Numbered from the stretch's first letter, positions 18,509 to 28,626 are shown. The stretch: 64,000 nt of DNA from Cerina litoralis (GCA_022008415.1 JAIRBC010000025.1:1-64000), one strand, 5' to 3'. A program made the numbers and translations. Notes: generated by a model from the sequence alone, not told the origin.

Positions 18509-19330
18509 CTACTGCTCACTGGAGACTGTTCGTTGTCGTTTGGCCTCAAAGATAAGGATTGCCGCCGAGACCGAAACGTTCATGGAATCTATCTGTCCTT
18601 CCATGGGAATTATAATATTTTGATCGGAACTTTGCAGCCATTCGTCTGTTAACCCTTCGGCTTCCGTGCCCACTACGATGGCAGTTGGAAGAGTGAAATC
18701 TGATTGGAGGTAACTTTTGGATGCCGAGAGGGCTGCACAATGGATTGGGATTTTTTTTTCTTTTAAAAATGTTATGACATCAGCGGAACTTCCCGTGGCC
18801 ACGTTTCCCGTAAAAATACAGCCCACACTAGACCGTATGATGTTTGGGTTGTAGAGGTCGGTTTTGGGATTTGCAATAATGATGGCGTCGAGCTTCGCGG
18901 CGTCGGCGGTTCGGAGCAAGGCTCCTATATTTCCAGGCTTTTCGGGAGCTTCTGCGACCAAAATCAAAGGGTTTTTGTTCTTTAACCTCAAATTGTTCAG
19001 GCTGTGTGATCCAGATTTTACGATGGCCAACAGGCCCCCCGTCGTATCCCGATAGGCCAATTTTTGATAGACCGGTTTCGAAACTTCAATAATTTCGGGA
19101 TGGGATTTACCTTTCTTAAGCCGTCCGGTCACCTCTTTTTCCGCAATAAGTTCGGCATAAAAAAACACGGTCACTATTTCATATCCACTTTGTAGTGCCA
19201 ATTGCAATTCCCTACCACCTTCCAAGACAAATAATCCAGAATTTCTGCGTTCCCTGGATTTTTCCTGGAGCAATAAAACCTTTTTTACCAATGGGTTTTG
19301 CAGGCTTGTGATGTGCTTTTTGTTTTCCAT
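18509..19330 (-). CDS. TrmH/SpoU family RNA 2'-O-methyltransferase
   Basis: 273 residues from the ATG complementary to 19328-19330 (MENKKHITSLQNP); a TTG-type start 27 bp upstream was rejected. The N-terminal part (LQNPLVKKVLLLQEKSRERR) is the substrate-binding domain of this family; the SPOUT knot domain has APEKPGNIGALLRTADA, VVGTEAEGL and IPMEGQIDSMNVSVSAAI, the three conserved motifs. It uses SAM to methylate a ribose in rRNA or tRNA; the target is not evident. The last residues (RQRTVSSEQ) come from spacer-like ACTGCTCACTGG sequence. DUF3810 lies 29 bp upstream on the same strand. Confidence 0.93.
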   Translation of the reverse strand: MENKKHITSLQNPLVKKVLLLQEKSRERRNSGLFVLEGGRELQLALQSGYEIVTVFFYAELIAEKEVTGRLKKGKSHPEIIEVSKPVYQKLAYRDTTGGLLAIVKSGSHSLNNLRLKNKNPLILVAEAPEKPGNIGALLRTADAAKLDAIIIANPKTDLYNPNIIRSSVGCIFTGNVATGSSADVITFLKEKKIPIHCAALSASKSYLQSDFTLPTAIVVGTEAEGLTDEWLQSSDQNIIIPMEGQIDSMNVSVSAAILIFEAKRQRTVSSEQ

Positions 19331-19359
19331 TGGGGTAAAAATAAAGCAATCCGTCAAAA

Positions 19360-20427
19360 TTACAACTCCCTGTCCTCGTAATAGGTCACCAAAAGGGATA
19401 CAATGGACCGGTAACTTTTGATGCCCTGGGCCTGGTTGTTAGATTTAAGGAAGGTGTCGAAGATAGATTCAAATACGGGTTCCATCGGGTTTGCATGGGC
19501 TTCCCAAAAATCGACCTCCTCCTTAAAGTTTTTCTTGATGCCTCCATTTAAATCACCGTACAACCTGTTGAATTGTACCTTGTCCTTTCGCTTAACATCA
19601 GACAAACAATAACTTAGTGCGTAGGCATAGGCAGCATATTGAAAATAGGGGTCGGGATTTCCGACGGTGACCAGAAATCCAATAAAATTGGTTTCGTTTT
19701 CTGCCGAGTATCCAACTTGATGGCCAACTTCGTGACCGCAGACCACCGGAAACCTAAATTTGGGCATAATCCCGTTTACCTGGGCTTCATTGGTGAACGG
19801 ATTTAAATATCCCGCATAACCCATATAGCTAAGTCCGGTGCTAAAAAGCGATTGCTTTATGCTCGGATTGTTATAGACCAGAAAAGGATAAAGCAACCCA
19901 ATACTTTGGTATCCTTCTATCGTTTTGGTAAAAATATCGCTCCTGGAATAAGGAATTTCAACCTTTGTGGCCGTATCCTTGGTAATACGGAATTGAGCTT
20001 CGTTGGTCCTCTTCACAAGTTTTTCTACAAATTTCACCAATTCTTCCTGAGTGATCGTGTCCCGTAATCCCATGGATTTGGCAAGTGGTTCGCGGTAGTA
20101 GTTAAGGCCCCACATAAGATTAAACGTAAAATAAGCCACGGAAAGCACTAGGACGATATTTCGTAAAAAAAGGAAGGGATGTTTCCTGATCTTTTTGTGT
20201 TGAACGACCACGTACCTAATGGCCAACAGCAAAAGTCCCAAATAGATCAAATCTCCCACAGAAAAGGGAATCCAACCCAATATAATCCGCCAAAACCGGG
20301 AAACTAAGGGATACCATCCATTGCTATAATAAGCTTCCACCCATTCCCGATGACTTCCTATCCACTTGACCAAGATGACCTGAAAGATCAGGGATAGGGC
20401 GATACCATTTTTAAGTTTCTCATTCAT
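19360..20427 (-). CDS. DUF3810 family membrane protein with HExxH motif
   Basis: 355 residues from the ATG complementary to 20425-20427 (MNEKLKNGIALS). Three hydrophobic segments occupy the first 110 residues; the soluble part contains VCGHEVGHQVGYSAENE, a zinc-metallopeptidase HExxH motif with a downstream glutamate. DUF3810 proteins are found in Bacteroidota and Firmicutes and have no established substrate. Probably membrane-bound peptidase, active site outside the cytoplasm. Same strand as the TrmH gene, 29 bp apart. Confidence 0.88.
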   Translation of the reverse strand: MNEKLKNGIALSLIFQVILVKWIGSHREWVEAYYSNGWYPLVSRFWRIILGWIPFSVGDLIYLGLLLLAIRYVVVQHKKIRKHPFLFLRNIVLVLSVAYFTFNLMWGLNYYREPLAKSMGLRDTITQEELVKFVEKLVKRTNEAQFRITKDTATKVEIPYSRSDIFTKTIEGYQSIGLLYPFLVYNNPSIKQSLFSTGLSYMGYAGYLNPFTNEAQVNGIMPKFRFPVVCGHEVGHQVGYSAENETNFIGFLVTVGNPDPYFQYAAYAYALSYCLSDVKRKDKVQFNRLYGDLNGGIKKNFKEEVDFWEAHANPMEPVFESIFDTFLKSNNQAQGIKSYRSIVSLLVTYYEDREL

Positions 20428-20624
20428 CGGGGTCAAAATTAGCCAATTTGTTCGGATGTCGATTATTTTGGCCAAAGTTTCCCAAGGGTCTTCCCTCGGG
20501 CCTCAAAGGGTCCGATTTAGCTTGTGGAGCTCCCGCCATGGCCCGTGACAAATTGCCCTGGACGGGATTTTTTGAGGGTGGGTTGTTGCAACCGCACTCC
20601 CAATGCCCTAAAATGAAGTTTCCT

Positions 20625-20656
20625 TAACTTTGTAAATAATAAGTTCATTACCTTTG
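20625..20656 (+). promoter_or_regulatory. Two tandem -7 boxes before the DUF349 gene
   Basis: TAACTTTG at 20625-20632 and TACCTTTG at 20649-20656 both fit TAnnTTTG. The TTTG of the first box lies 16 bp before the second, so it could double as a short-spaced -33 element. The gene starts at 20688. Confidence 0.5.
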
Positions 20657-20687
20657 AAAAGAAGCGTACAACAGTTAAAGATTGGAA

Positions 20688-22997
20688 ATGTTGGAAAAGA
20701 AAGACGGAATACTACAGAATAACGTAGAGGAGAAAGATAAGTTAAAGAGTTCGGATGTACGGTCGGAAGCTAATCCATCTTCCGACCCTTCGGCCGATTT
20801 GGATTCTGTAAGCGATCGTGGGAAGGAGACCGAAGAGCATGAACCCCTCGGGGCTAGTTCGGGAGAAATAGACAAAGAATCTACCGAATCTGGCGATTCG
20901 TCCGGGGCGGATGGGAAATCGCAAATTAAATCTAAGGAAACGGGGACGGATGACGTTGCGGAATCCATCCTGCCCAAGATAGATTCGGGTGAGGAGGCCC
21001 CCACGCCAGTTGGTAAGCAAGACGAAGAACAAGCCGAAACGGTGGTGGTAGGAGAAGAAAAATTTACAGAAGTAGGTAAGGAGAAAAAGTCGGACAAAAA
21101 AGAAAAGGAAGCTTCTACAGATCATGCTGAAGAAGGGGAGGAGGATGTTTTGGAAGAAATAGACGACTCTAACGCCGAAGACGCCGAGGACGAGGACAAC
21201 AAGCACAGACATACGATACCCATGTTGGATTACCATTCCATGACCATGGAAAATTTGGTGGGCGAACTGCAGAAATTGGTCCGGAACGAAAAAGTGCAGG
21301 CCATAAAAAAGCATGTAGATGGTATTAAGTACGAGTTCGACCTAAAATTCGTAGAATTCATTGAACAGAAGAAAGAGGAGTTTGTAAACAACGGAGGGAA
21401 CGAAATCGACTTTAAGTACAATTCCGTTGACAAAAGGCAGTTTAATGAGGTGTATGCCGATTATCGGGAAAAGCGGGACCAATATTACAAGCGGCTAGAC
21501 CGCTCTCTAAAGGACAATTTGGCCAACCGCCTGAAAATAATAGATGAGCTCAAAGGTTTGGTGAATGTTGAAGAAGACATCAATACCACCTACAAGAATT
21601 TTAAGGATGTACAGGAACGGTGGCGAAACGCCGGACCCGTACCAAGGACCAACTACAACAACGTTTGGCGTACATACCATCACCACATAGAAATATTTTA
21701 TGATTTTCTTCACCTCAACAGGGAGCTTAGGGACCTTGATTTTAAACACAATTTGGAGGAAAAGTTAAAAATTATCGAACGCGCGGAAGCCCTGGGAAAA
21801 GAGCCCGATCTGGGAATGGCCTTTCACGAACTGCAAAATTTGCACAAGGTTTGGAAGGAGGATATAGGTCCGGTAGACAAAGAACACAGGGAGGCTATAT
21901 GGGAACGGTTCAGCAACGCCACAAAAGTTTTGCACCAACGAAGGCAAGAACACTATAAGGAGCTGGACAAGGTTTACGAGCAGAATTTGGGATTGAAAAA
22001 CCAAATTATTGAGGATATCCGAAAAATAGCATCCAGCGTTTCCAATAATCACCGGGGCCTTCAGCAACAGATAAAAGAGGTAGAAAAGTTACGGGATGCT
22101 TTTTTTAAGGCAGGGAAGGTGCCGCAAAAGGTAAACGAACAAACTTGGGCCGCCTTCAAGTCTACCGTACGTGATTTTAACCGGGCAAAAAACAATTTCT
22201 ACAAAAACCTAAAAAAGGATCAACAAGAAAATCTGGAAAAGAAGAGAGCGCTTTTAAAGTTGGCGATCTCTCTAAAGGAGAGCGAGGATTGGGACACTAC
22301 TACCCCTGAAATGAAAAGGATCCAAAGTGAATGGAAACAAATTGGCCACGTGCCCCGCAAATATTCCGATAAGCTTTGGAACGACTTTAAAAAGGCCTGC
22401 AATCATTATTTCGATAGGCTCCATGCGCTTAAAAATGATGCCCAGAAGGAAGAATACGAGAACTTGGAAAAGAAAAATGCATGTTTGGAAAGCTTAAAAA
22501 ACTATCGATTGACCGGGGAGAAGGAAAAGGACATGACGGCCATAAAAGCAATTATTACGGAATGGAAAACTTACGGTCGGGTACCTTTTTCCAAGAAGAA
22601 CATCAATGCCAAGTTCAACAAGATTTTGGATGCCCTTTTTAGAAAACTGAAGGTGAGCCAACAAGAGGCCGAACTGCTGAAATATGGAAATAAGATCCAG
22701 CAGTTGGCCAATGCCGATAATGAGAACGCTATCTATAAGGAGCGTACCTTTATTAGACGTAAGATAGAGGAAAGCAAGAGCGAAATAAGGCAATTGGAAA
22801 CCAACCTACAGTTCTTTTCCAATGCTTCCGAGGACAATCCATTGGTACGGGAAGTCGTTAAGAATATTGACCGCCACAAGGAATCCCTTGCCACTTGGAA
22901 GGCGAAACTAAAGAAATTGAACATTTTGGAAAACAACCTTAACCGGGAAGCCGAAGCCGACAATGGCCCGGAGGAGGAACCGCAAGAGGAGGAATAA
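20688..22997 (+). CDS. DUF349 repeat protein with long acidic N-terminus
   Basis: 769 residues from ATG 20688 (a TTG at 20682 opens the frame). Residues 1-170 are low complexity, rich in E, D, S and K, with no hydrophobic segment. From about 180 on there are five full and one partial DUF349 units of about 75 residues, each built around W..xGPVP/GKVP/GHVP/GRVP followed by WxxF (ERWRNAGPVP, EWKQIGHVP, EWKTYGRVP), giving a long alpha-helical, coiled-coil-like rod. Cytoplasmic; function unknown. In flavobacteria DUF349 proteins are conserved and usually single-copy. Expression probably starts from the tandem boxes upstream. Confidence 0.92.
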   Translation: MLEKKDGILQNNVEEKDKLKSSDVRSEANPSSDPSADLDSVSDRGKETEEHEPLGASSGEIDKESTESGDSSGADGKSQIKSKETGTDDVAESILPKIDSGEEAPTPVGKQDEEQAETVVVGEEKFTEVGKEKKSDKKEKEASTDHAEEGEEDVLEEIDDSNAEDAEDEDNKHRHTIPMLDYHSMTMENLVGELQKLVRNEKVQAIKKHVDGIKYEFDLKFVEFIEQKKEEFVNNGGNEIDFKYNSVDKRQFNEVYADYREKRDQYYKRLDRSLKDNLANRLKIIDELKGLVNVEEDINTTYKNFKDVQERWRNAGPVPRTNYNNVWRTYHHHIEIFYDFLHLNRELRDLDFKHNLEEKLKIIERAEALGKEPDLGMAFHELQNLHKVWKEDIGPVDKEHREAIWERFSNATKVLHQRRQEHYKELDKVYEQNLGLKNQIIEDIRKIASSVSNNHRGLQQQIKEVEKLRDAFFKAGKVPQKVNEQTWAAFKSTVRDFNRAKNNFYKNLKKDQQENLEKKRALLKLAISLKESEDWDTTTPEMKRIQSEWKQIGHVPRKYSDKLWNDFKKACNHYFDRLHALKNDAQKEEYENLEKKNACLESLKNYRLTGEKEKDMTAIKAIITEWKTYGRVPFSKKNINAKFNKILDALFRKLKVSQQEAELLKYGNKIQQLANADNENAIYKERTFIRRKIEESKSEIRQLETNLQFFSNASEDNPLVREVVKNIDRHKESLATWKAKLKKLNILENNLNREAEADNGPEEEPQEEE

Positions 22998-23125
22998 ATA
23001 GAAAAGAGCCTAGAAACTAGAGCCAAGAAACAAGACAAAATAAAATAAAAAAGTATTTCATCTGCTTTTATAGAATGGATTTTTCAGTTGTTAAAAATTA
23101 TATTGTAAATCTATATTCCTAATTT

Positions 23126-23335
23126 GTGAAAAAGAGTTTGCTTTTTCTGATTCTTATTGTTTTTTCCAGTTCCTGCGTAGCTGTAAAGGAATACGACAGG
23201 GCATATTTAAGCGATGGTGAAATGCAATTGTCCGCCAAAAAATCACAGCGTTTTGAAAACAATTTCCACGTGTACCGGGAAGGTGCATCGGGTGCTAATG
23301 GTGGCAAGACAGGTGGCGGATGTGGGTGTAACTAA
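23126..23335 (+). CDS. DUF4266 family small lipoprotein
   Basis: 69 residues, starting with GTG at 23126 directly at the signal peptide (KKSLLFLILIVFSSSC, lipobox Cys17). The mature part contains YDRAYLSDGEMQ, diagnostic of DUF4266, and ends in GGKTGGGCGCN. DUF4266 and DUF3570 proteins normally occur side by side, often with an ApbE-type FMN transferase and a thioredoxin-like protein; here only the DUF3570 partner is present. Predicted role in an envelope redox function is inference from that association. Confidence 0.87.
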   Translation: MKKSLLFLILIVFSSSCVAVKEYDRAYLSDGEMQLSAKKSQRFENNFHVYREGASGANGGKTGGGCGCN

Positions 23336-23505
23336 GACAAACCCATATTGCAAAAACCGACATAGGAGTAGTTTTTGATAAAAGTTGGTTAAACTTACCC
23401 CTGCGATAAGTAGCGGTCTTTCAATGATTCCAATATGTAAATGTAATCACCTTTTTATGACCTTCTTATGGAAGTGAACAAATAACCCATTTACCAGATA
23501 CCTAC

Positions 23506-24786
23506 TTGAAAATACTAACTTTCATATTACTTCTCGGATCGATTTTTTGGAGCCGCGCCCAAGAAGGCCCTATCAGCACTTATAAAAAAAGGGTACTGGA
23601 GGCTGCCGAAGTAAATCTGTTGATGAGCTATTACCAGCAAGATGGCGAACATGCGGCCGTAACCGGAGGGGAAGGTACCGAGGCATTAAAGGATGTCTCA
23701 TCCTCCATTGTGGTAAGCCTACCGCTAAATGCCGATGACGTCCTGACCGTGGATGTGGGGATATCCGCTTATTCCTCGGCCTCTACGAGCAATATCAACC
23801 CATTGGATGGCAGCAATACGGTGGTGAGTCCGTTTAGTGCCTCCTCTGGAGCTTCCCGAAACGATGTGTTGGTCTATACCAATCCTTCTTACGAACACAG
23901 CTCCGATGACCGAAACTCCATTTGGAGGGCCCAAGCTTCTTTTTCCAATGAGTTCGACTACTTTTCCTTGGGGTTCGGAGGGGGTTATACGCGATTGTTC
24001 AATGAGAAGAATACGGAGATATCTGCCAATGCACAAGTGTTTTTGGATCATTGGAATCCGCAAATACCCATTGAGCTGCGCGATGGTTTTTACGATGACC
24101 GTATCACGGGAGACGGCACCTATAACCCTGTTTTTGCGGAATTTAGCACCGATAAACGAAATTCCTATGCGATCTCCCTATCCTTTTCCCAGATTTTGGG
24201 AAGAAAGTGGCAGGCTTCTTTTTTAATGGACTTGGTGCTTCAAGATGGATTGCTCGGCACACCTTTTCAACGGATTTATTTTGGGGATGTCAATGATTTT
24301 TATATAGACGAGTTTCAGTTGGCCGATGATGTGGAACGCCTTCCGGATAGCCGCTTTAAGATACCCTTGGGCATACGGATGAATTACTATCTGAACGACT
24401 TTTTTATTTTCCGGGGTTACTATCGTTTTTATCGCGATGATTGGGGAATAAATGCTAATACCGTAAGCTTGGAAGTGCCGATTAAACTAAGTGATTCGTT
24501 TACTGTTTACCCCATTTATCGTTTCTATACCCAGACGGCATCGGATTATTTTTACAAAACGGAGGACGCCCTTTCTACCTATATTTTTTATACCTCGGAT
24601 TACGATCTTTCTAATTTTCATGCCCATCAATACGGGTTGGGACTTCAGTACAAGGATGTTTTTGCCGACGCCCGATTATTCCTCTTTGGATTAAAGGCAT
24701 TGGATCTGCGGTTGAACCGCTATAACCGTAGCGACGGACTGGATGCCTTTATAGTTACATTTGGAGCCACTTTTGTCGGGGAGTGA
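23506..24786 (+). CDS. DUF3570 family outer-membrane beta-barrel protein
   Basis: 426 residues starting at TTG 23506, which opens exactly on the signal peptide (KILTFILLLGSIFWSRAQ); no in-frame ATG or GTG lies close upstream, so TTG is the likely start. The remaining sequence shows alternating aromatic beta strands (FFIFRGYYRFYRDDWG, FTVYPIYRFYTQT) and ends in a strand (FIVTFGATFVGE), as in outer-membrane barrels. Pairs with the DUF4266 lipoprotein 170 bp upstream; that gap has no reading frame of note. Confidence 0.86.
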   Translation: MKILTFILLLGSIFWSRAQEGPISTYKKRVLEAAEVNLLMSYYQQDGEHAAVTGGEGTEALKDVSSSIVVSLPLNADDVLTVDVGISAYSSASTSNINPLDGSNTVVSPFSASSGASRNDVLVYTNPSYEHSSDDRNSIWRAQASFSNEFDYFSLGFGGGYTRLFNEKNTEISANAQVFLDHWNPQIPIELRDGFYDDRITGDGTYNPVFAEFSTDKRNSYAISLSFSQILGRKWQASFLMDLVLQDGLLGTPFQRIYFGDVNDFYIDEFQLADDVERLPDSRFKIPLGIRMNYYLNDFFIFRGYYRFYRDDWGINANTVSLEVPIKLSDSFTVYPIYRFYTQTASDYFYKTEDALSTYIFYTSDYDLSNFHAHQYGLGLQYKDVFADARLFLFGLKALDLRLNRYNRSDGLDAFIVTFGATFVGE

Positions 24787-24999
24787 CAATACTTCCTGCA
24801 GACCGCTTTTAGCTCTGTATAATTAGGGTGCATAAACATAGTTGCGTATAGTTTGCCTGCTATATTCTTGCAATAACATATGGGTCCAAGCATCTTTAAA
24901 GCGACGAAACCTATAGGCTTTGGATTTTGTATTTTGGAGTTTGATCCATCTAGAATGTACAAATTTATCGTAAATTCGCAGTGCGATTGAAGCGAGGAC

Positions 25000-26076
25000 A
25001 TGATAGATAAACTGAATATAATTAAGCAACGTTTTGATGAGATTGGCGATCTTATCATCCAGCCCGATGTGATATCGGACCAAAAACGGTACGTTGAGCT
25101 CAACAAGGAATACAAGGACCTTAAAGTTTTGGTGGACAAGCGGGAACAGTATATTGCCCTTTTAAATAATATTTCGGAAGCCGAGGAAATCATTGCCGAT
25201 GGGAGTGACCCGGAAATAACCGAGATGGCCCGTATGCAATTGGAGGAGGCCAAGGAAGCTTTGCAGCCGTTGGAAGATGAAATTAAAGTGTTGTTGATTC
25301 CCAAGGATCCGGAAGATAGCAAGAACGTTGTGATGGAGATACGTGCCGGGACGGGCGGGGACGAGGCCAGTATCTTTGCGGGCGACCTGTACCGTATGTA
25401 CACCAAATACTGTGAAAGCAAAGGATGGAAGACCAATGTGATCGATTTGAGCGAAGGCACCAGCGGCGGATTTAAAGAAATACAATTTGAAGTGACGGGG
25501 GAGGATGTTTACGGCACCCTTAAATTTGAGGCCGGCGTACACCGGGTCCAGCGCGTTCCACAGACCGAGACCCAAGGGCGGGTACATACCAGCGCCGCTA
25601 CGGTTATGGTATTGCCGGAAGCGGAGGATTTTGACGTGCAGATAGACCCTAAAGACGTACGTATCGACTTTTTCTGTTCTTCCGGTCCTGGCGGGCAATC
25701 GGTAAACACAACCTATTCGGCCGTAAGGCTGACCCATATCCCCACGGGTTTGGTGGCCCAGTGCCAAGATCAAAAATCCCAGCACAAGAATAAGGAAAAG
25801 GCTTTTAGGGTATTGCGTTCCAGGTTGTACGATCTGGAACTCGCCAAAAAGCAGGAGGAGGATGCAGCGAAACGGAATTCGCAGGTAAGCAGTGGCGACC
25901 GGTCTGCCAAGATCCGCACGTATAACTATTCCCAAGGGAGGGTTACGGATCACCGCATTGGACTTACGCTCTACGATCTGCAGAATATCATCAACGGGGA
26001 CATCCAAAAAATAATAGACGAACTCCAGTTCGTGCAGAATACCGAGAAATTAAAAGAGGCTTCGGAGATATTTTAA
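25000..26076 (+). CDS. prfA: Peptide chain release factor 1
   Basis: 358 residues. Recognises UAA and UAG in the ribosomal A site and triggers peptide release. The catalytic GGQ motif is in [12 protein letters not shown], followed by [10 protein letters not shown]; the stop-codon recognition region is [18 protein letters not shown], whose P-Q-T tripeptide is at the RF1 PxT position, separating it from RF2 (SPF). RF2-type frameshift site absent. Followed after 238 bp by pyrF. Confidence 0.97.
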   Translation: MIDKLNIIKQRFDEIGDLIIQPDVISDQKRYVELNKEYKDLKVLVDKREQYIALLNNISEAEEIIADGSDPEITEMARMQLEEAKEALQPLEDEIKVLLIPKDPEDSKNVVMEIRAGTGGDEASIFAGDLYRMYTKYCESKGWKTNVIDLSEGTSGGFKEIQFEVTGEDVYGTLKFEAGVHRVQRVPQTETQGRVHTSAATVMVLPEAEDFDVQIDPKDVRIDFFCSSGPGGQSVNTTYSAVRLTHIPTGLVAQCQDQKSQHKNKEKAFRVLRSRLYDLELAKKQEEDAAKRNSQVSSGDRSAKIRTYNYSQGRVTDHRIGLTLYDLQNIINGDIQKIIDELQFVQNTEKLKEASEIF

Positions 26077-26077
26077 T

Positions 26078-26137
26078 AATCCCGGAAATGATCCAGACCA
26101 AGCAGGGCCAAAATGAAAGGTTTTTGCTACCGGGATT
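26078..26137 (+). other. Inverted repeat after prfA
   Basis: AATCCCGG at 26078-26085 is exactly complementary to CCGGGATT at 26130-26137, 44 nt apart, beginning at the prfA stop codon. No T-run follows. Could be a terminator-like or processing hairpin. The spacer after it (26145-26166) carries the GAAATTAGAAATAC repeat type also found inverted at about 38723-38750. Confidence 0.35.
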
Positions 26138-26314
26138 TAGGAGATACGAAATTAGAAATACAAAGGTGGGGTTATCGGTTGATGGTCGTGATAACATACA
26201 AAAAACCGCATTACGGGAAACCAATTATGAATTAAGGATGCAGAATTTTGAATTTATCAAACCTGAAACCGGAAACAACAGAGACCAGTAACCGCATAAC
26301 TGCATAGTAGAATA

Positions 26315-27139
26315 ATGACCACTGAAGAACTCGTACAACAGATTCACAACAAGCAATCCTTTCTATGCATTGGTTTGGACACCGATTTGACAAAGATTCC
26401 CAACCATCTTTTGGGCGAGGAGGATCCCATATTTGCCTTCAATAAGGCCATTATAGACAGCACGCATTCCTTCTGCGTGGCCTATAAACCCAATACGGCT
26501 TTTTACGAGGCTTATGGAATAAAAGGATGGCGGGCCATGGAGAAAACCATTGCCTATCTAAACTCCAATTACCCCGATATTTTTACCATCGCCGACGCCA
26601 AAAGGGGGGATATTGGCAATACATCCAAAAGGTATGCGCAGGCTTTTTTCGAAGATTTAGGGTTCGATTCGGTTACCATTGTGCCTTATATGGGAAGGGA
26701 TTCCGTAGAACCTTTTTTGAACTTTTCCGAAAAGCACACCATTCTTTTGGCCCTGACCTCCAACGCAGGTGCCTATGATTTTCAGACCAAAAAGGTGGAA
26801 GGCAAGGAATTGTACAAACAAGTACTGGAAACTTCCAAAACATACGCAAATTCCCAAAACCTAATGTATGTTGTAGGGGCAACAAAGGCTACCTACCTGG
26901 AAGAGATTAGAAAAATAGTTCCGGAAAGTTTCCTATTGGTGCCGGGAGTAGGGGCCCAAGGTGGAAGTTTGGAAGAGGTGTGCAAATATGGCATGACCTC
27001 AAATATTGGATTACTGGTCAATTCTTCGCGGGGAATTATTTACGCCTCCGCCAAAAGTGATTTCGCAAAAGCCGCAGCAGAGAAAGCAAGGGAAATACAG
27101 CAACAAATGGCCACGGAAATTAAGAGATTCAAGGCCTAA
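26315..27139 (+). CDS. pyrF: Orotidine 5'-phosphate decarboxylase (type 2)
   Basis: 274 residues. Converts OMP to UMP, last step of de novo pyrimidine synthesis. The catalytic motif is D94-A-K96-R-G-D99 ([12 protein letters not shown]), with CIGLDTDL at the N-terminus and [12 protein letters not shown]. Length and motif fit the longer type 2 family typical of Bacteroidota, mycobacteria and Myxococcus. Lies downstream of prfA on the same strand, but a 238-bp spacer with an inverted repeat suggests separate transcription. pyrE is 8 kb away at 34.8 kb. Confidence 0.97.
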   Translation: MTTEELVQQIHNKQSFLCIGLDTDLTKIPNHLLGEEDPIFAFNKAIIDSTHSFCVAYKPNTAFYEAYGIKGWRAMEKTIAYLNSNYPDIFTIADAKRGDIGNTSKRYAQAFFEDLGFDSVTIVPYMGRDSVEPFLNFSEKHTILLALTSNAGAYDFQTKKVEGKELYKQVLETSKTYANSQNLMYVVGATKATYLEEIRKIVPESFLLVPGVGAQGGSLEEVCKYGMTSNIGLLVNSSRGIIYASAKSDFAKAAAEKAREIQQQMATEIKRFKA

Positions 27140-27169
27140 AAGCGTTAGAGGGTTAATAGCTACTTTGAA

Positions 27170-27367
27170 TTATATTGAATTGTCGTCTAGTAGTCTTTTT
27201 ATCTTCAACGCCTTTTGCTCAAAGAACTCTCCCAATTTAGAATTGGCGTATTGGATGTGGGAAGCCTTGTCCATAAAATTTTGGTATAAATACTCCAATA
27301 GGGCAACAGTTTGTTCCCCATCGGTAATGGGTTTTGTCATTCCAACTTTACAATATTGTTTTTCCAT
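27170..27367 (-). CDS. Small conserved-looking cytoplasmic protein, unknown
   Basis: 65 residues, mainly helical and charged, without a signal peptide or membrane segment. It converges with pyrF, 30 bp from its stop. No family recognised. The start ATG and spacing fit a real gene, and the amino-acid makeup (few rare residues, amphipathic helices, KALKIKRLLDD end) is protein-like. Confidence is moderate because short frames can arise by chance. Confidence 0.55.
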   Translation of the reverse strand: MEKQYCKVGMTKPITDGEQTVALLEYLYQNFMDKASHIQYANSKLGEFFEQKALKIKRLLDDNSI

Positions 27368-27535
27368 AGCAAAAATATTTGAGAATTTAAGGGCAACGAA
27401 TTCGGTTCCTTACAAAGATACGATCAAAATTGACTTCTTGGATTTTGATACTATGGTCTTGGGCTAGTAAATTGGAGGTTTTGTCCAATTTTTGTAAAAT
27501 TATTTATTTTGCACCGAACATTTTGTGGGCTTCTA

Positions 27536-27793
27536 GTGTTAAGTTAAGCTGAAATACCGTATGAGGTAATCGAGGTCCCGATAGCTATCTGGATTGTTGC
27601 AGACCTAGACAAAAATTTATTGCATGGCCGCCCGCGTACCGAAGAAGCTTTTCGGCCTTCGAAGCCGTGCTACTTTGGCGAAGGAGGCTAACGGTGGCAC
27701 TAGCTACGGAATTATTTTTTAATCTCGAAGCTTCGGGAGGATGTGGCAAAAGGCGTATTGGATTATGCGATACTTTTGGCTTAACTTAGCAAC
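27536..27793. repeat. Intergenic element with terminal inverted repeats
   Basis: Left end GTGTTAAGTTAAGCTGAAA (27536-27554) and the reverse complement of the right end TTTTGGCTTAACTTAGCAA (27774-27792) share TAAGTTAAGC and are similar over about 19 bp. Inside are two palindromes, TCCCGATAGCTATCTGGA (27576-27593) and TCTCGAAGCTTCGGGA (27723-27738). No reading frame covers it. The right half is similar to 50882-50923 in this window (about 35 of 42 positions). It looks like a MITE- or REP-type non-coding repeat. The rest of the 490-bp spacer 27368-27861 shows nothing else except a small CTAAG/CTTAG hairpin before the creatininase gene. Confidence 0.5.
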
Positions 27794-27861
27794 GAGTCCT
27801 ATTACCTAATTTTAGCCTAAGATCCTTACCTTAGCGGAACTTAATAAATTTCATCGATATT

Positions 27862-28626
27862 ATGATCAGACCTTATATTCTTGCAGAAACCAATTGGGAG
27901 TCCCTAAAGAAGGAAAAGTTTGAGCTGGCAGTTCTTCCATGGGGTGCTACGGAAGCCCATAACTACCACCTTCCCTACGGCACTGATGTCTATGAATCCG
28001 ATCATCTCGCGGCAGAATCGGCCAGGGTGGCCTGGGAGAAAGGGGCAAAGGTTATAGTTTTGCCGTCGGTTCCCTTTGGTGTTAACACGGGGCAATCCGA
28101 TATTTATCTGGATATCAACCTTAACCCGAGTACCCAGTTTGCTATCCTGTCGGACATTATAACGGTCCTCAACCGTCAAGGGATCCATAAATTATTGATT
28201 TTTAATAGTCATGGCGGCAATAATTTTAAGCCCTTGGTCCGGGAACTGGGGTTGAAGTTTCCAAATATGTTTATCTGTTTTTCCAATTGGTTTCAATCCT
28301 TGGATAAAACGAAATACTTTAAGGAGGCGGGCGACCACGCGGATGAAATGGAAACCAGCTTGATGCTTTATCTGCGACCAGATCTTGTGCTTCCAAAGGA
28401 AAAATGGGGCACTGGAGCGTCCAAACAATATAAGATCAACTCTTTTTCCGAGGGCTGGGTATGGGCAGAGCGAAAGTGGTCGCAAATAAGCGAGGATACT
28501 GGGGTAGGGAACCCAATGTACTCTACAAGTGAAAAAGGCGAACGCTTTTTTAAGGACGTAACGGAAAAAATAGGACAGCTGCTCTTGGAGATATGTGAGG
28601 CCGATACGGAGAATCTGTACGAATAG
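27862..28626 (+). CDS. Creatininase family amidohydrolase
   Basis: 254 residues. Metal ligands and fold residues of the family are visible: WGATEAHNYHLPYGTD (Glu31, His36, Asp42), SHGGNN near 115-120, and HADEMETS. The family includes creatininases, mycofactocin-system MftE and formamide hydrolases (ArfB). Creatinine is unlikely to be the substrate in this setting; an amide of a cofactor breakdown product is one option. Stands alone between the repeat element and a converging ACBP gene. Confidence 0.88.
   Translation: MIRPYILAETNWESLKKEKFELAVLPWGATEAHNYHLPYGTDVYESDHLAAESARVAWEKGAKVIVLPSVPFGVNTGQSDIYLDINLNPSTQFAILSDIITVLNRQGIHKLLIFNSHGGNNFKPLVRELGLKFPNMFICFSNWFQSLDKTKYFKEAGDHADEMETSLMLYLRPDLVLPKEKWGTGASKQYKINSFSEGWVWAERKWSQISEDTGVGNPMYSTSEKGERFFKDVTEKIGQLLLEICEADTENLYE

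Noticed and set aside
20420..20539. 39-codon minus-strand frame (MAGAPQAKSDPLRPEG...) overlapping the DUF3810 start by 8 bp
   Set aside because: Start codon context is poor, it is preceded by the same open frame without a start, and its composition is unlike other proteins here. Could be real but not supported.
24787..24999. Possible RNA gene or promoter in the DUF3570-prfA spacer
   Set aside because: I looked for tRNA-like cloverleafs, TAnnTTTG boxes and hairpins and found nothing convincing.
25162..26007. 281-codon minus-strand frame opposite prfA
   Set aside because: Shadow of prfA.
27006..27467. 153-codon plus-strand frame overlapping the pyrF end
   Set aside because: Overlaps pyrF in another frame and is antisense to the 65-residue gene; no family.
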